From contig JAICVV010000159.1 of assembly GCA_025935155.1 (NCBI GenBank), positions 1 through 5,544 of the forward strand: a DNA stretch of 5,544 bases, given 5' to 3'. Position numbers and translations under genes: made by a program. Positions 1 to 5,544 of this stretch are shown piece after piece (position 1 is the stretch's first letter; each line of letters starts with the position of its first letter). This DNA is from Alphaproteobacteria bacterium (GTDB lineage Bacteria > Pseudomonadota > Alphaproteobacteria > Micropepsales > Micropepsaceae). The notes beneath the pieces are model-generated. The model worked only from the letters and a program-made list of their open reading frames with translations, made no database searches and was not told the DNA's origin.

Positions 1-1023
1 AATTGTCACGGGCGCTGGATCACCCCGGGCCTGATCGATTGCCATACGCACCTTGTTTATGCCGGCAATCGCGCGCACGAATTCGAGCAGAGACTCAAGG
101 GGATGAGCTACGAGGAGATCGCGCGCGCTGGCGGCGGCATTCTCTCGACAGTACGCGCGACACGCGAGGCGACGCTGCCAGAGCTGATCGAGCAATCGCG
201 CCCGCGCCGCGACGCGCTGATCGCGGAAGGGGTGACCACGCTTGAGATCAAATCCGGCTATGGCCTGACGCTCGAAGACGAGATCAAGATGCTTCGCGCG
301 GCGCGTGCATTGGCGGACGGAGTGAATGTCTTCACAACATTTCTCGGTGCCCACGCTTGCCCGCCTGAAGCAGATATCGAAGCCTACACTGGCGATATTT
401 GCCACATGATCGCAGTTATCGCGCCGATGGCCGATGCTGTGGACGTGTTTTGCGAGAAGATTGCGTTTACGCCGGAACAGACAGCGCGGATATTTGTGGA
501 AGCACAACGGCACGGCCTGAAGATCAAGCTGCATGCCGATCAGTTGAGCAATGGCGGCGGAGCGGCGCTCGCCGCACGGTTCGGTGCACTTTCCGCCGAC
601 CATCTGGAGTACACGGACGAAGCAGGCGTGATGGCGATGGCGGAAGCCGGAACAGTTGCCGTGCTGTTGCCCGGCGCCTTCTATTTTCTGCGTGAAACCA
701 AACTCCCGCCCATCCATCTGCTTCGCCAACACAACGTGCCGATTGCGATCGCCACGGACTGCAATCCGGGTACATCGCCGCTCACCTCGATTCTGCTCTG
801 CATGAACATGGGCGCCACGTGCTTCCGGCTAACGGTCGAGGAATGCCTTTTGGGCATTACCCGCAATGCCGCGCGTGCGCTGGGGCGGGATGACATCGGC
901 GTTCTGGAAGCGGGTAAGCGCTGCGACCTCGCCATTTGGGACATCGAAGAACCCGCAGAACTCGTTTACCGGATGGGCTATAATCCGCTTCATCGACGCG
1001 TATTCGGGGGCCAGGATGCATAG
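1..1023 (+). CDS. hutI: Imidazolonepropionase HutI, 5'-truncated by window edge
   Basis: Cytosolic metal-dependent amidohydrolase that hydrolyses 4-imidazolone-5-propionate to N-formimino-L-glutamate, the third step of histidine degradation. The frame is open from base 1, giving 340 visible residues against about 400 for the family, so roughly 60 N-terminal residues (part of the outer beta-sandwich) lie upstream. Visible residue 1 is at base 1. The amidohydrolase metal motif is DCHTH at 13-17, followed by the HutI-typical [17 protein letters not shown]. Further likely metal or substrate ligands are His118 (FLGAHA), His178 ([15 protein letters not shown]), His201 (SADHLEY) and Asp253 ([11 protein letters not shown]). 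The C-terminus ([19 protein letters not shown]) is the usual return to the beta-sandwich. An ATG at 103 is internal and is not the start, because the metal motif lies before it. The TAG stop overlaps the start of hutG by 8 bases, which points to coupled translation. Identification is by recalled family motifs and is secure. Confidence 0.97.
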   Translation, partial: NCHGRWITPGLIDCHTHLVYAGNRAHEFEQRLKGMSYEEIARAGGGILSTVRATREATLPELIEQSRPRRDALIAEGVTTLEIKSGYGLTLEDEIKMLRAARALADGVNVFTTFLGAHACPPEADIEAYTGDICHMIAVIAPMADAVDVFCEKIAFTPEQTARIFVEAQRHGLKIKLHADQLSNGGGAALAARFGALSADHLEYTDEAGVMAMAEAGTVAVLLPGAFYFLRETKLPPIHLLRQHNVPIAIATDCNPGTSPLTSILLCMNMGATCFRLTVEECLLGITRNAARALGRDDIGVLEAGKRCDLAIWDIEEPAELVYRMGYNPLHRRVFGGQDA

Positions 1024-1855
1024 CTGGTTGCATGTGGAGCGGGGCGACGCGCCGCTCATTGTTTCCATTCCGCATGCGGGGCAGGAGCTGCTGCCGGAGA
1101 TGGAACGGCAGGTGGCGTCGGCGTGGCTCGCCCGCAAGGATACCGATTGGCATGTCGAACAACTCTACGATTTTGCGCCGGAGATGGGGGCAACGGTGGT
1201 GCGAACGGCGATGTCGCGCTCGGTAATCGACGTGAACCGCGATCCGAGCGGCCGTTCGCTTTACCCGGGCAAGGCGACCACGGAGCTTTGCCCCACCACG
1301 ACCTTCGATGGCGAAGCGCTCTATCGCCCCGGCAACGCGCCAAATGCAGCGGAGATCGGACGGCGCCGGCGCGCTTTCTTCGAGCCGTATCACACTGCAC
1401 TCAAGGCCGAGATCGCGCGGCTGCGCGAGCAGCATGCCAAGGTCGTACTGTTCGAGGCGCATTCCATCCGCTCCATCGTTCCACGGCTGTTCGAGGGCGT
1501 GCTGCCGGACTTCAACATCGGCACCAACAGCGGCGACTCCTGCGATACCGCGCTCACCGCTATGGTCGAAGCCATTTGCGATTCCAGCGGCTTCTCCCGC
1601 GTCAGCAACGGCCGTTTCAAAGGCGGCTGGACCACGCGGCATTACGGCAAGCCGGAAAACGGCGTGCACGCCATTCAACTGGAGCTTGCGTGCCGCTGCT
1701 ATCTGCACGAGCCGAATGAGGAGCGTTGGGGAAGTAACACCCAGTACAATCGGGATAATTGGCCCGCGCCGTACGATGAGGAGCACGCCGCGCCCGTTCG
1801 CACCGCGGTGTACAACATTCTCCGCGCCTGCAAGCGCTTTGCGGAAACGCCATGA
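1016..1855 (+). CDS. hutG: N-formylglutamate deformylase (N-formylglutamate amidohydrolase)
   Basis: A 279-residue cytosolic hydrolase that splits N-formyl-L-glutamate into glutamate and formate, the last step of the five-step histidine pathway. It belongs to the FGase (N-formylglutamate amidohydrolase) family and not to the arginase-like formiminoglutamase that shares the hutG name: there are no arginase DxHxD-type motifs. Seen here: [13 protein letters not shown] (His20), [47 protein letters not shown] (Glu147, His149), [11 protein letters not shown] and [14 protein letters not shown]. These are all conserved blocks of the family, and the length is typical. The frame is open back to 866, but the ATG at 1016 gives [20 protein letters not shown], which matches the usual N-terminus. 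It overlaps the hutI stop by 8 bases, with only a G-rich stretch (1006-1010) as ribosome site, so translation is probably coupled. Use of this enzyme implies that a HutF deiminase is encoded elsewhere. Confidence 0.95.
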   Translation: MHSWLHVERGDAPLIVSIPHAGQELLPEMERQVASAWLARKDTDWHVEQLYDFAPEMGATVVRTAMSRSVIDVNRDPSGRSLYPGKATTELCPTTTFDGEALYRPGNAPNAAEIGRRRRAFFEPYHTALKAEIARLREQHAKVVLFEAHSIRSIVPRLFEGVLPDFNIGTNSGDSCDTALTAMVEAICDSSGFSRVSNGRFKGGWTTRHYGKPENGVHAIQLELACRCYLHEPNEERWGSNTQYNRDNWPAPYDEEHAAPVRTAVYNILRACKRFAETP

Positions 1856-3513
1856 CATGCATCGACAACAGCCGCCGCATCCGTTCGCCGCGCGGTGCCG
1901 AACTCACCTGCAAGTCCTGGCTCACCGAAGCGCCGATGCGCATGCTGATGAACAACCTCGATGCCGAGGTGGCGGAGCGGCCGGAAGAACTCGTGGTCTA
2001 TGGCGGCATCGGCCGCGCGGCGCGGGACTGGGAGTCGTTCGACCGCATGGTCAGCGCGCTCAAGCGGCTGGAAGACGACCAGTCGCTGCTCATTCAGTCC
2101 GGCAAGCCTGTCGGCATTTTCCAAACGCACCCGGATGCGCCGCGCGTGCTGATCGCCAATTCCAACCTCGTGCCGCACTGGGCGACCTGGGATAAATTTA
2201 ACGAGCTCGATCGCAAGGGCCTGATGATGTACGGCCAGATGACGGCCGGCTCGTGGATCTATATCGGCAGCCAGGGCATCGTTCAGGGCACCTACGAAAC
2301 TTTCGTGGAAATGGGCCGCCAGCATTACAATGGCGACCTCTCCGGCAAATGGATTCTCACGGCGGGCCTCGGTGGCATGGGCGGCGCGCAGCCGCTGGCA
2401 GCCACTATGGCGGGCGCTTCCATGCTTGCCATCGAGTGCCAGCCGTCGCGCATCGACATGCGCCTCCGCACCAAGTATCTCGACGTGCAGGCGAAGAGTC
2501 TCGACGAGGCGCTCGAAATCGTCGCGCGCGCATCGCGGGAAAAGAAGCCGGTCTCCGTCGGGTTGCTCGGCAACGCGGCGGACATCGTGCCGGAGCTGGT
2601 GCGCCGCGGCGTGAAGCCCGATGCCGTCACCGATCAGACCTCCGCCCACGATCCCATCAATGGCTACCTGCCGAAAGGCTGGCCGCTCGCCGAATGGGAA
2701 GACAAACGCGCCAGCAATCCCAAAGCCGTCGAGCACGCCGCCAGGCAATCGATGGCGGAGCACGTGCGCGCCATGCTGGCCTTCCACCGGATGGGCGTGC
2801 CCACCTTCGATTACGGCAACAACATCCGCCAGATGGCGTTCGATGAAGGCGTGACGGACGCCTTCGACTTCCCCGGCTTCGTGCCCGCCTACATAAGGCC
2901 GCTGTTCTGCCGCGGCATCGGGCCGTTCCGCTGGGCCGCGCTCTCCGGCGACCCGGAGGACATCTACAAAACCGACGCCAGAATGAAGGAGTTGCTGCCG
3001 GACAACAAACACCTGCACCACTGGCTCGACATGGCGCGCGAACGCATCGCCTTCCAGGGCCTGCCCGCCCGCATCTGCTGGATCGGGCTGGGAGACCGCC
3101 ACCGCGCCGGCCTCGCCTTCAACGAGATGGTCGCGAGCGGCGAACTGAAGGCGCCCATCGTTATCGGCCGCGACCATCTCGATTCCGGCTCCGTCGCCTC
3201 GCCCAACCGCGAAACCGAGGCGATGCGCGACGGCTCCGACGCCGTCTCCGACTGGCCGCTGCTCAACGCGCTGCTCAACTGCGCCAGCGGAGCCACCTGG
3301 GTGTCGCTGCACCACGGCGGCGGCGTCGGCATGGGCTACTCGCAGCATGCCGGCATGGTGATCGTGGCCGACGGAACGGAGGCGGCGGCAAAGCGGCTCA
3401 AGCGCGTGCTATGGAACGATCCCGCCAGCGGCGTCATGCGCCACGCCGATGCCGGCTACGACGACGCCATCGCCTGCGCCCGCGAAAACCGCCTCGATCT
3501 TCCGTCGTTATAA
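1852..3513 (+). CDS. hutU: Urocanate hydratase (urocanase)
   Basis: Cytosolic NAD+-dependent homodimeric lyase that adds water to urocanate to give 4-imidazolone-5-propionate, the second step of histidine degradation and the source of the HutI substrate. The protein is 553 residues, close to the approximately 557 of Pseudomonas urocanase, and looks intact. The N-terminus reads [20 protein letters not shown], followed by [13 protein letters not shown]. The glycine-rich NAD+-contact segment [13 protein letters not shown] starts at 172, and [16 protein letters not shown] at 194. [13 protein letters not shown] is around 321, and [20 protein letters not shown] follows. The conserved active-site cysteine is Cys409 in [15 protein letters not shown], corresponding to Cys410 of P. 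putida. [14 protein letters not shown] is around 486-498. The ATG overlaps the hutG stop as ATGA (1852-1855), a classic coupling junction; upstream there is only a weak GGAAA. Sampled stretches are very GC-rich (about 72-77% in two 60-base lines). The long open frames on the opposite strand are composition shadows. Confidence 0.98.
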   Translation: MTCIDNSRRIRSPRGAELTCKSWLTEAPMRMLMNNLDAEVAERPEELVVYGGIGRAARDWESFDRMVSALKRLEDDQSLLIQSGKPVGIFQTHPDAPRVLIANSNLVPHWATWDKFNELDRKGLMMYGQMTAGSWIYIGSQGIVQGTYETFVEMGRQHYNGDLSGKWILTAGLGGMGGAQPLAATMAGASMLAIECQPSRIDMRLRTKYLDVQAKSLDEALEIVARASREKKPVSVGLLGNAADIVPELVRRGVKPDAVTDQTSAHDPINGYLPKGWPLAEWEDKRASNPKAVEHAARQSMAEHVRAMLAFHRMGVPTFDYGNNIRQMAFDEGVTDAFDFPGFVPAYIRPLFCRGIGPFRWAALSGDPEDIYKTDARMKELLPDNKHLHHWLDMARERIAFQGLPARICWIGLGDRHRAGLAFNEMVASGELKAPIVIGRDHLDSGSVASPNRETEAMRDGSDAVSDWPLLNALLNCASGATWVSLHHGGGVGMGYSQHAGMVIVADGTEAAAKRLKRVLWNDPASGVMRHADAGYDDAIACARENRLDLPSL

Positions 3514-3514
3514 C

Positions 3515-3554
3515 GAAGCACGCGAGAGCGCGTTCGCAATTCAGAAGCACGCGA
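3515..3554 (+). repeat. Pair of 11-bp direct repeats between hutU and the GFA gene
   Basis: GAAGCACGCGA occurs at 3515-3525 and again at 3544-3554, i.e. start-to-start distance 29 bases (about 2.8 helical turns). The first copy starts two bases after the hutU stop. The pair fills most of the 73-base spacer before the GFA gene. It could be a tandem protein-binding site or a remnant of a local duplication. No palindromic half-sites or clear -35/-10 boxes were recognised, so no role is assigned. Confidence 0.5.
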
Positions 3555-3572
3555 AGGGAAGCCGCGGCCTTT

Positions 3573-3577
3573 AGGAG
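3573..3577 (+). promoter_or_regulatory. Shine-Dalgarno site deciding the GFA gene start
   Basis: AGGAG at 3573-3577 directly abuts an ATG at 3578 (too close to be used) and lies 9 bases before an in-frame ATG at 3587, a normal spacing. This picks 3587 as the start and removes three residues (MQP) from the longest frame. It is the strongest ribosome site on the + strand of the window, so the gene can be translated independently of hutU. Confidence 0.75.
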
Positions 3578-3586
3578 ATGCAACCC

Positions 3587-3979
3587 ATGGAGCAATTCAC
3601 CGGCGGGTGCCTATGCGGCAACGTGCGGATTGTGGCGATTGGCAAACCCTACCGCGTCCGTCTGTGTCACTGCCTCGATTGCCGCCAGCATCACGGCGCG
3701 CTGTTTTTCGCAGCCGCCATGTTTCCGCCGCACGCGGTGGCAATCGAAGGCGAAACCCGCGACTACTGCGGGCGGCAATTCTGTCCGCGCTGCGGCTCGC
3801 CCGTGTTCGGACGCTTGGGCGATGAAACCGAAGTGCATCTGGGATCGCTCGACGCGCCCGGCCAGCCGACGCCAACCTACGAGTGCTGGACCATCCGCCG
3901 CGAGTCCTGGCTGCCGCCGTTCCCGCTCACCCGTCACTATGAGCGCAAGCGCAACTCAAGCAGCCGATTTGAGGAGTAG
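3587..3979 (+). CDS. GFA/CENP-V family zinc protein (glutathione-dependent formaldehyde-activating enzyme-like)
   Basis: A 130-residue single-domain cytosolic protein of the GFA (Gfa/CENP-V, Mss4-like fold) family. The zinc-ligand pattern is complete: Cys8 and Cys10 in GGCLCGNVR, Cys27, Cys29 and Cys32 in LCHCLDCRQHHGA, and Cys66 and Cys69 in FCPRCGSPVFG. By family knowledge the CxC plus late CxxC hold the structural zinc, while the middle CxCxxC holds the second, glutathione-linked zinc. The C-terminal YECWTIRRESWLPPF is also typical (usual form W...R..W). The founding member was reported to speed formation of S-hydroxymethylglutathione from formaldehyde, but most small paralogues like this have no proven substrate. 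It starts 73 bases after hutU in the same direction and could be read through from the hut transcript. HutG releases formate, not formaldehyde, so a functional link to histidine use is unproven. The family call is firm; the activity is not. Confidence 0.88.
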   Translation: MEQFTGGCLCGNVRIVAIGKPYRVRLCHCLDCRQHHGALFFAAAMFPPHAVAIEGETRDYCGRQFCPRCGSPVFGRLGDETEVHLGSLDAPGQPTPTYECWTIRRESWLPPFPLTRHYERKRNSSSRFEE

Positions 3980-4012
3980 GTGACGAAATGGTGCAACGCG
4001 GAACGAAAGCCG

Positions 4013-4025
4013 GCTGAGACTCAGC
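4013..4025. terminator. Weak hairpin in the convergent spacer, possible terminator
   Basis: GCTGAGACTCAGC is an inverted repeat giving at most a 5-bp stem with a GAC loop, in the 64-base spacer (3980-4043) between the convergent GFA and mrr genes. On the + strand it is followed by a modestly T-containing stretch (GCTCGCTTCTT), with no true U-tract on either strand. Its location is right for a bidirectional terminator, but the stem is short. Nothing else was seen in the spacer. Confidence 0.25.
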
Positions 4026-4043
4026 GCTCGCTTCTTACAAAGC

Positions 4044-4985
4044 CTAGTCGCTGATGTCCTCAAAGTAGTCGAAGTCAACGCGCTTCAACTCCACGCTACG
4101 TTCCCGCCGAACGCCGACGTTGTACTGCACCATAAGCTTCGTCAGCATCTTGCCGTCGATTAGGATGATCCGCTGCGGCACTTTCTGCGCGTATTCTGTC
4201 GCGGTGCGTGAAAACGTACTCGTCGTGAAAAACACGCCTTTCGATGCTGCGTGACCGACGAGAGCGCCAGCAAACTGTTGAATCTGCTCCCTCCCAATTA
4301 CGTTGTCCGCTGCGTACCTCTTCGCTTGAATATAGACTCGATCCAGCCCTAGAACATCCTCATTCACAATGCCATCAATACCTTGGTCGCCGCTCTTTCC
4401 TATCGCTTGCGCAACGTACTCTCTTGAGCCGCCGTATCCCATCGCGACAATTAGGTCGACGACTAGCCGTTCGAAGAACGCGGGACTCAGCTCATGAATA
4501 CGAGAGAGAAGATTCTCCTGTAGTGCGCGGGTAATCTCGTTTTCGGCGCGCTCAATCGCCTCTTCTGGAGTTTCCGGCGGAGCCTCATTGGATTGGCTAC
4601 CATCTGCAGCAGCCGTCTTCCTGTCCCCCGAGCGTTCGTCTAACGGCTGTTGAAAGGCGATGAACTCTGGAAATTTTCGCAGGATTTGCGAATTGATGCC
4701 GTCCGGGTGCTCACGAAGAAGGTCTTTTCCGCGGTCGGTAATGCGAAAGTGCGCTCTCCTTGTTTTCTCTAGTGCGCCCGCTTTCATCAGATAGGTCTTT
4801 GCCCAGCTGACGCGGTTAGCTAGAACAGTACCCAACCCACTCGGCAGCAGTTGAGAACGATCCTCGTCCGACAAGTGAAATTGCTCAGCCAGTTCGCCGA
4901 TCGCGTTGTTGATGCCATGTTCCATGCCATCTGCCGCGAGCAAAAGAAGCGGGCGCATGAACGTTTGATAGTCTGGTACGGCCAT
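4044..4985 (-). CDS. mrr: Mrr-type (type IV) restriction endonuclease
   Basis: A 313-residue protein matching E. coli Mrr (about 304 residues) end to end. The N-terminal Mrr_N winged-helix domain (about 1-92) starts VPDYQTFMRPLLLLAADG, with a block like E. coli Mrr (SGLGTVLANRVSWAKTYLMK, then FRITDRGKDLL). An acidic, Pro/Ala-rich linker spans about 112-150. The C-terminal PD-(D/E)xK nuclease domain (about 160-290) has Glu172 (FFERLVVDLIVAMGYGG), Asp204 (SGDQGIDGIVNEDVLGLDRV) and Gln220-Ala-Lys222 (YIQAKRY), plus GVFFTTSTFS; the catalytic set is complete. The family cuts DNA carrying foreign methylation and acts as phage or plasmid defence. ATG 4985 is chosen because MAVPDYQTF matches the family N-terminus and GAGGAG precedes it, though only 2 bases away. 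A GTG at 5012 would add 9 residues and overlap the upstream antitoxin stop as GTGA. Sampled 60-base lines are about 42-58% GC against 72-77% in hutU, suggesting transfer. Confidence 0.93.
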   Translation of the reverse strand: MAVPDYQTFMRPLLLLAADGMEHGINNAIGELAEQFHLSDEDRSQLLPSGLGTVLANRVSWAKTYLMKAGALEKTRRAHFRITDRGKDLLREHPDGINSQILRKFPEFIAFQQPLDERSGDRKTAAADGSQSNEAPPETPEEAIERAENEITRALQENLLSRIHELSPAFFERLVVDLIVAMGYGGSREYVAQAIGKSGDQGIDGIVNEDVLGLDRVYIQAKRYAADNVIGREQIQQFAGALVGHAASKGVFFTTSTFSRTATEYAQKVPQRIILIDGKMLTKLMVQYNVGVRRERSVELKRVDFDYFEDISD

Positions 4986-4987
4986 TT

Positions 4988-4993
4988 CTCCTC
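4988..4993 (-). promoter_or_regulatory. Ribosome-binding site of mrr, unusually close to ATG
   Basis: GAGGAG on the minus strand ends two bases before the ATG at 4985. This is tighter than normal, although pairing through GAGG alone leaves 4 bases. The site lies 15 bases past the antitoxin stop, so ribosomes finishing the antitoxin would arrive on top of it. Together with the alternative GTGA start, this favours translational coupling of mrr to the antitoxin gene. Confidence 0.5.
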
Positions 4994-5008
4994 GTGCTTG
5001 TTGTCTTG

Positions 5009-5305
5009 TCACACAAGTTCGAGGCGCAGTTCGCGTCCGACGGCCCGTGCCGCTTTCGCCATCGTGCTCAAGGTGACGTTCGAACGCTCCTGCGGATCGA
5101 GCAGTCGGTCAAGCTGCCGGCGGCTGGTCGCCATGCGCGCGGCCATCGCTGTTTTCGACAGGCCGCTCTTCGCCATGGCGTCCTTCACCTGATCGGCCAG
5201 CATTTCCTTGAGGGCCTGGTATTCGCAGTCTTCCAAAATCCCCTGTTCGGCAAGAAAGGCATCGAACGAGGATCCGATGTGCGGATTATTTTTTTTTCGG
5301 GCCAT
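5009..5305 (-). CDS. HigA-like XRE/HTH antitoxin
   Basis: A 98-residue DNA-binding protein, the antitoxin and probable autorepressor of a type II toxin-antitoxin pair. A family-typical N-terminal segment (about 11-36: SSFDAFLAEQGILEDCEYQA, then LKEML) precedes a helix-turn-helix at about 37-70: ADQVKDAMAKSGLSKTAMAA, then RMATSRRQLDRLLDP. A closing LSTMAKAARAVGRELRLELV follows. This is the pattern of HTH antitoxins paired with Gp49/HigB-like toxins, often annotated as XRE or Fis-family regulators. The ATG at 5305 is chosen because AGAGGT (5314-5319) precedes it at about 9 bases and MARKKNNPHIGSSFD matches the family; the longer frame to 5416 is the antisense-like extension through the toxin gene. 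It overlaps the toxin 3' end by 20 bases and is followed closely by mrr. The toxin-first order is the HigBA arrangement. By family behaviour, it would bind the toxin and repress the shared promoter upstream of the window edge. Confidence 0.9.
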   Translation of the reverse strand: MARKKNNPHIGSSFDAFLAEQGILEDCEYQALKEMLADQVKDAMAKSGLSKTAMAARMATSRRQLDRLLDPQERSNVTLSTMAKAARAVGRELRLELV

Positions 5306-5544
5306 GACGCAGTACCTCTTTCCTTCGCTGCTCTGCCAACTCCAAATCCGGCTTCGGCGTTTGCTGCTGCTTCTTGATGAACCCGTGCAGCAAAACCATT
5401 CGTCCGGCCGCCACAAGGAAGATCACGCGCGCGATCCTGCCGTTCGAGATCTCGCTGCGGACTTCGTGCAGCCCACCGGATTGCGCAATGTGCCATATAT
5501 GGCACGTTCCGTCAACAGCGCCGCCTGGCGCGGAACGAGCCGAT
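5286..5544 (-). CDS. HigB/RelE-like (phage Gp49 family) toxin, 5' end outside window
   Basis: A minus-strand frame open to the window edge encodes 85 visible residues of a RelE/HigB-type toxin, a presumed ribosome-dependent mRNA interferase. Residues 22-75 carry the family core: SGGLHEVRSEISNGRIARVI, then FLVAAGRMVLLHGFIKKQQQ, then TPKPDLELAEQRRKEV. Conserved elements are the GLxEVRS strand, the R-I-A-R-V strand and LLHGFIKK(x)xxTP, where related toxins carry catalytic basic residues. No ATG, GTG or TTG lies in frame before the core, so the start must be upstream of the window; family length (about 100-120) implies 20-35 missing residues. The first about 20 visible residues look less family-like, so an upstream frameshift cannot be excluded. 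The last residues (GPKKK) run over a nine-A tract inside the antitoxin start region. It forms a two-gene module with the HTH antitoxin. Confidence 0.82.
   Translation of the reverse strand, partial: SARSAPGGAVDGTCHIWHIAQSGGLHEVRSEISNGRIARVIFLVAAGRMVLLHGFIKKQQQTPKPDLELAEQRRKEVLRHGPKKK
5314..5319 (-). promoter_or_regulatory. Ribosome-binding site of the antitoxin gene inside the toxin 3' end
   Basis: AGAGGT on the minus strand, within the toxin coding sequence, stands 8-9 bases before the antitoxin ATG at 5305. Normal spacing supports this start and lets the antitoxin be made at a higher rate than the upstream toxin, as type II modules need. Confidence 0.65.
5490..5505. repeat. 16-bp perfect palindrome inside the toxin gene
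   Basis: GTGCCATATATGGCAC reads the same on both strands. One base to its left is a second perfect palindrome, TTGCGCAA (5481-5488). Both lie in the toxin coding region, about 40-60 bases from the window edge. Possible roles are an intragenic operator for the HTH antitoxin or for another dimeric regulator; chance is not excluded. No promoter was recognised next to it. Confidence 0.5.

Noticed and set aside
866..1015. Longer N-terminus for hutG reaching back into hutI
   Set aside because: Would add 50 residues encoded out of frame within conserved hutI sequence; family proteins begin near [17 protein letters not shown].
857..1858. Minus-strand open frame (333 codons) antisense to hutG
   Set aside because: Lies opposite an unmistakable N-formylglutamate deformylase, shows no domain, and has the low-complexity Arg/Ala content of a shadow frame.
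1308..2195. Plus-strand 295-codon frame bridging hutG and hutU
   Set aside because: Runs out of frame through both conserved genes, and its Ser/Arg/Pro/Ala-rich translation has no family resemblance.
1699..3348. Long minus-strand open frame (549 codons) antisense to hutU
   Set aside because: It mirrors the GC-rich hutU gene, is His/Arg/Gly/Ala-rich with no recognisable motif, and hutU is a certain gene on the other strand; this is a composition shadow.
3521..3535. Possible hutU terminator in CGCGAGAGCGCG
   Set aside because: The inverted repeat is imperfect and very short, and no T-tract follows, so no terminator is claimed.
3514..3586. Promoter for the GFA gene
   Set aside because: No convincing -35/-10 pair could be seen in the spacer; only the direct repeat and the ribosome site are supported.
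5306..5416. Longer N-terminus for the HTH antitoxin
   Set aside because: The extra residues are Arg/Ser/Trp-rich translation from the wrong frame of the toxin gene; a good ribosome site marks the ATG at 5305.
5185..5505. Minus-strand 106-codon frame starting in the palindrome (MPYMAHCAIRW)
   Set aside because: It is the out-of-frame reading of the toxin and antitoxin genes; the toxin core motifs are in the neighbouring frame.

Overview
The window looks like chromosomal DNA from a GC-rich proteobacterium, most likely an alphaproteobacterium of the Hyphomicrobiales (rhizobial) type. That guess rests on GC-rich coding sequence, the N-formylglutamate route of histidine breakdown, and the style of the toxin-antitoxin pair. 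No rRNA or other phylogenetic marker is present, so the taxon is an inference.

Left part (1-3513, + strand): a tightly packed histidine-utilisation block in the order hutI (5' end outside the window), hutG (N-formylglutamate deformylase) and hutU (urocanase). The genes overlap by 8 and 4 bases, so they are almost certainly one translationally coupled transcript. HutU converts urocanate to imidazolonepropionate, HutI opens the ring to formiminoglutamate, and HutG hydrolyses N-formylglutamate to glutamate plus formate. The step between HutI and HutG needs a formiminoglutamate deiminase (HutF), and the first step needs histidine ammonia-lyase (HutH). Neither lies in the window.

Middle (3514-4043): a short spacer with an 11-bp direct repeat, a small GFA/CENP-V-type zinc protein gene on the + strand with a clear Shine-Dalgarno, then a 64-bp convergent spacer with only a weak hairpin.

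Right part (4044-5544, - strand): a compact three-gene defence-type cluster, transcribed right to left. It holds a HigB/RelE-like (Gp49 family) toxin gene whose 5' end is off the window, a HigA-like helix-turn-helix antitoxin gene overlapping it by 20 bases, and an Mrr-type methyl-dependent restriction endonuclease starting 23 bases (or, with an alternative GTG, -4 bases) after the antitoxin stop. Sampled stretches of mrr are lower in GC than the hut genes, in keeping with horizontal acquisition. The best candidate for something unusual is this toxin-antitoxin-Mrr operon, with the antitoxin placed so that it could control the nuclease as well as the toxin. No gap over 300 bases lacks a gene. 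No tRNA, rRNA, CRISPR array, insertion sequence or riboswitch was seen.
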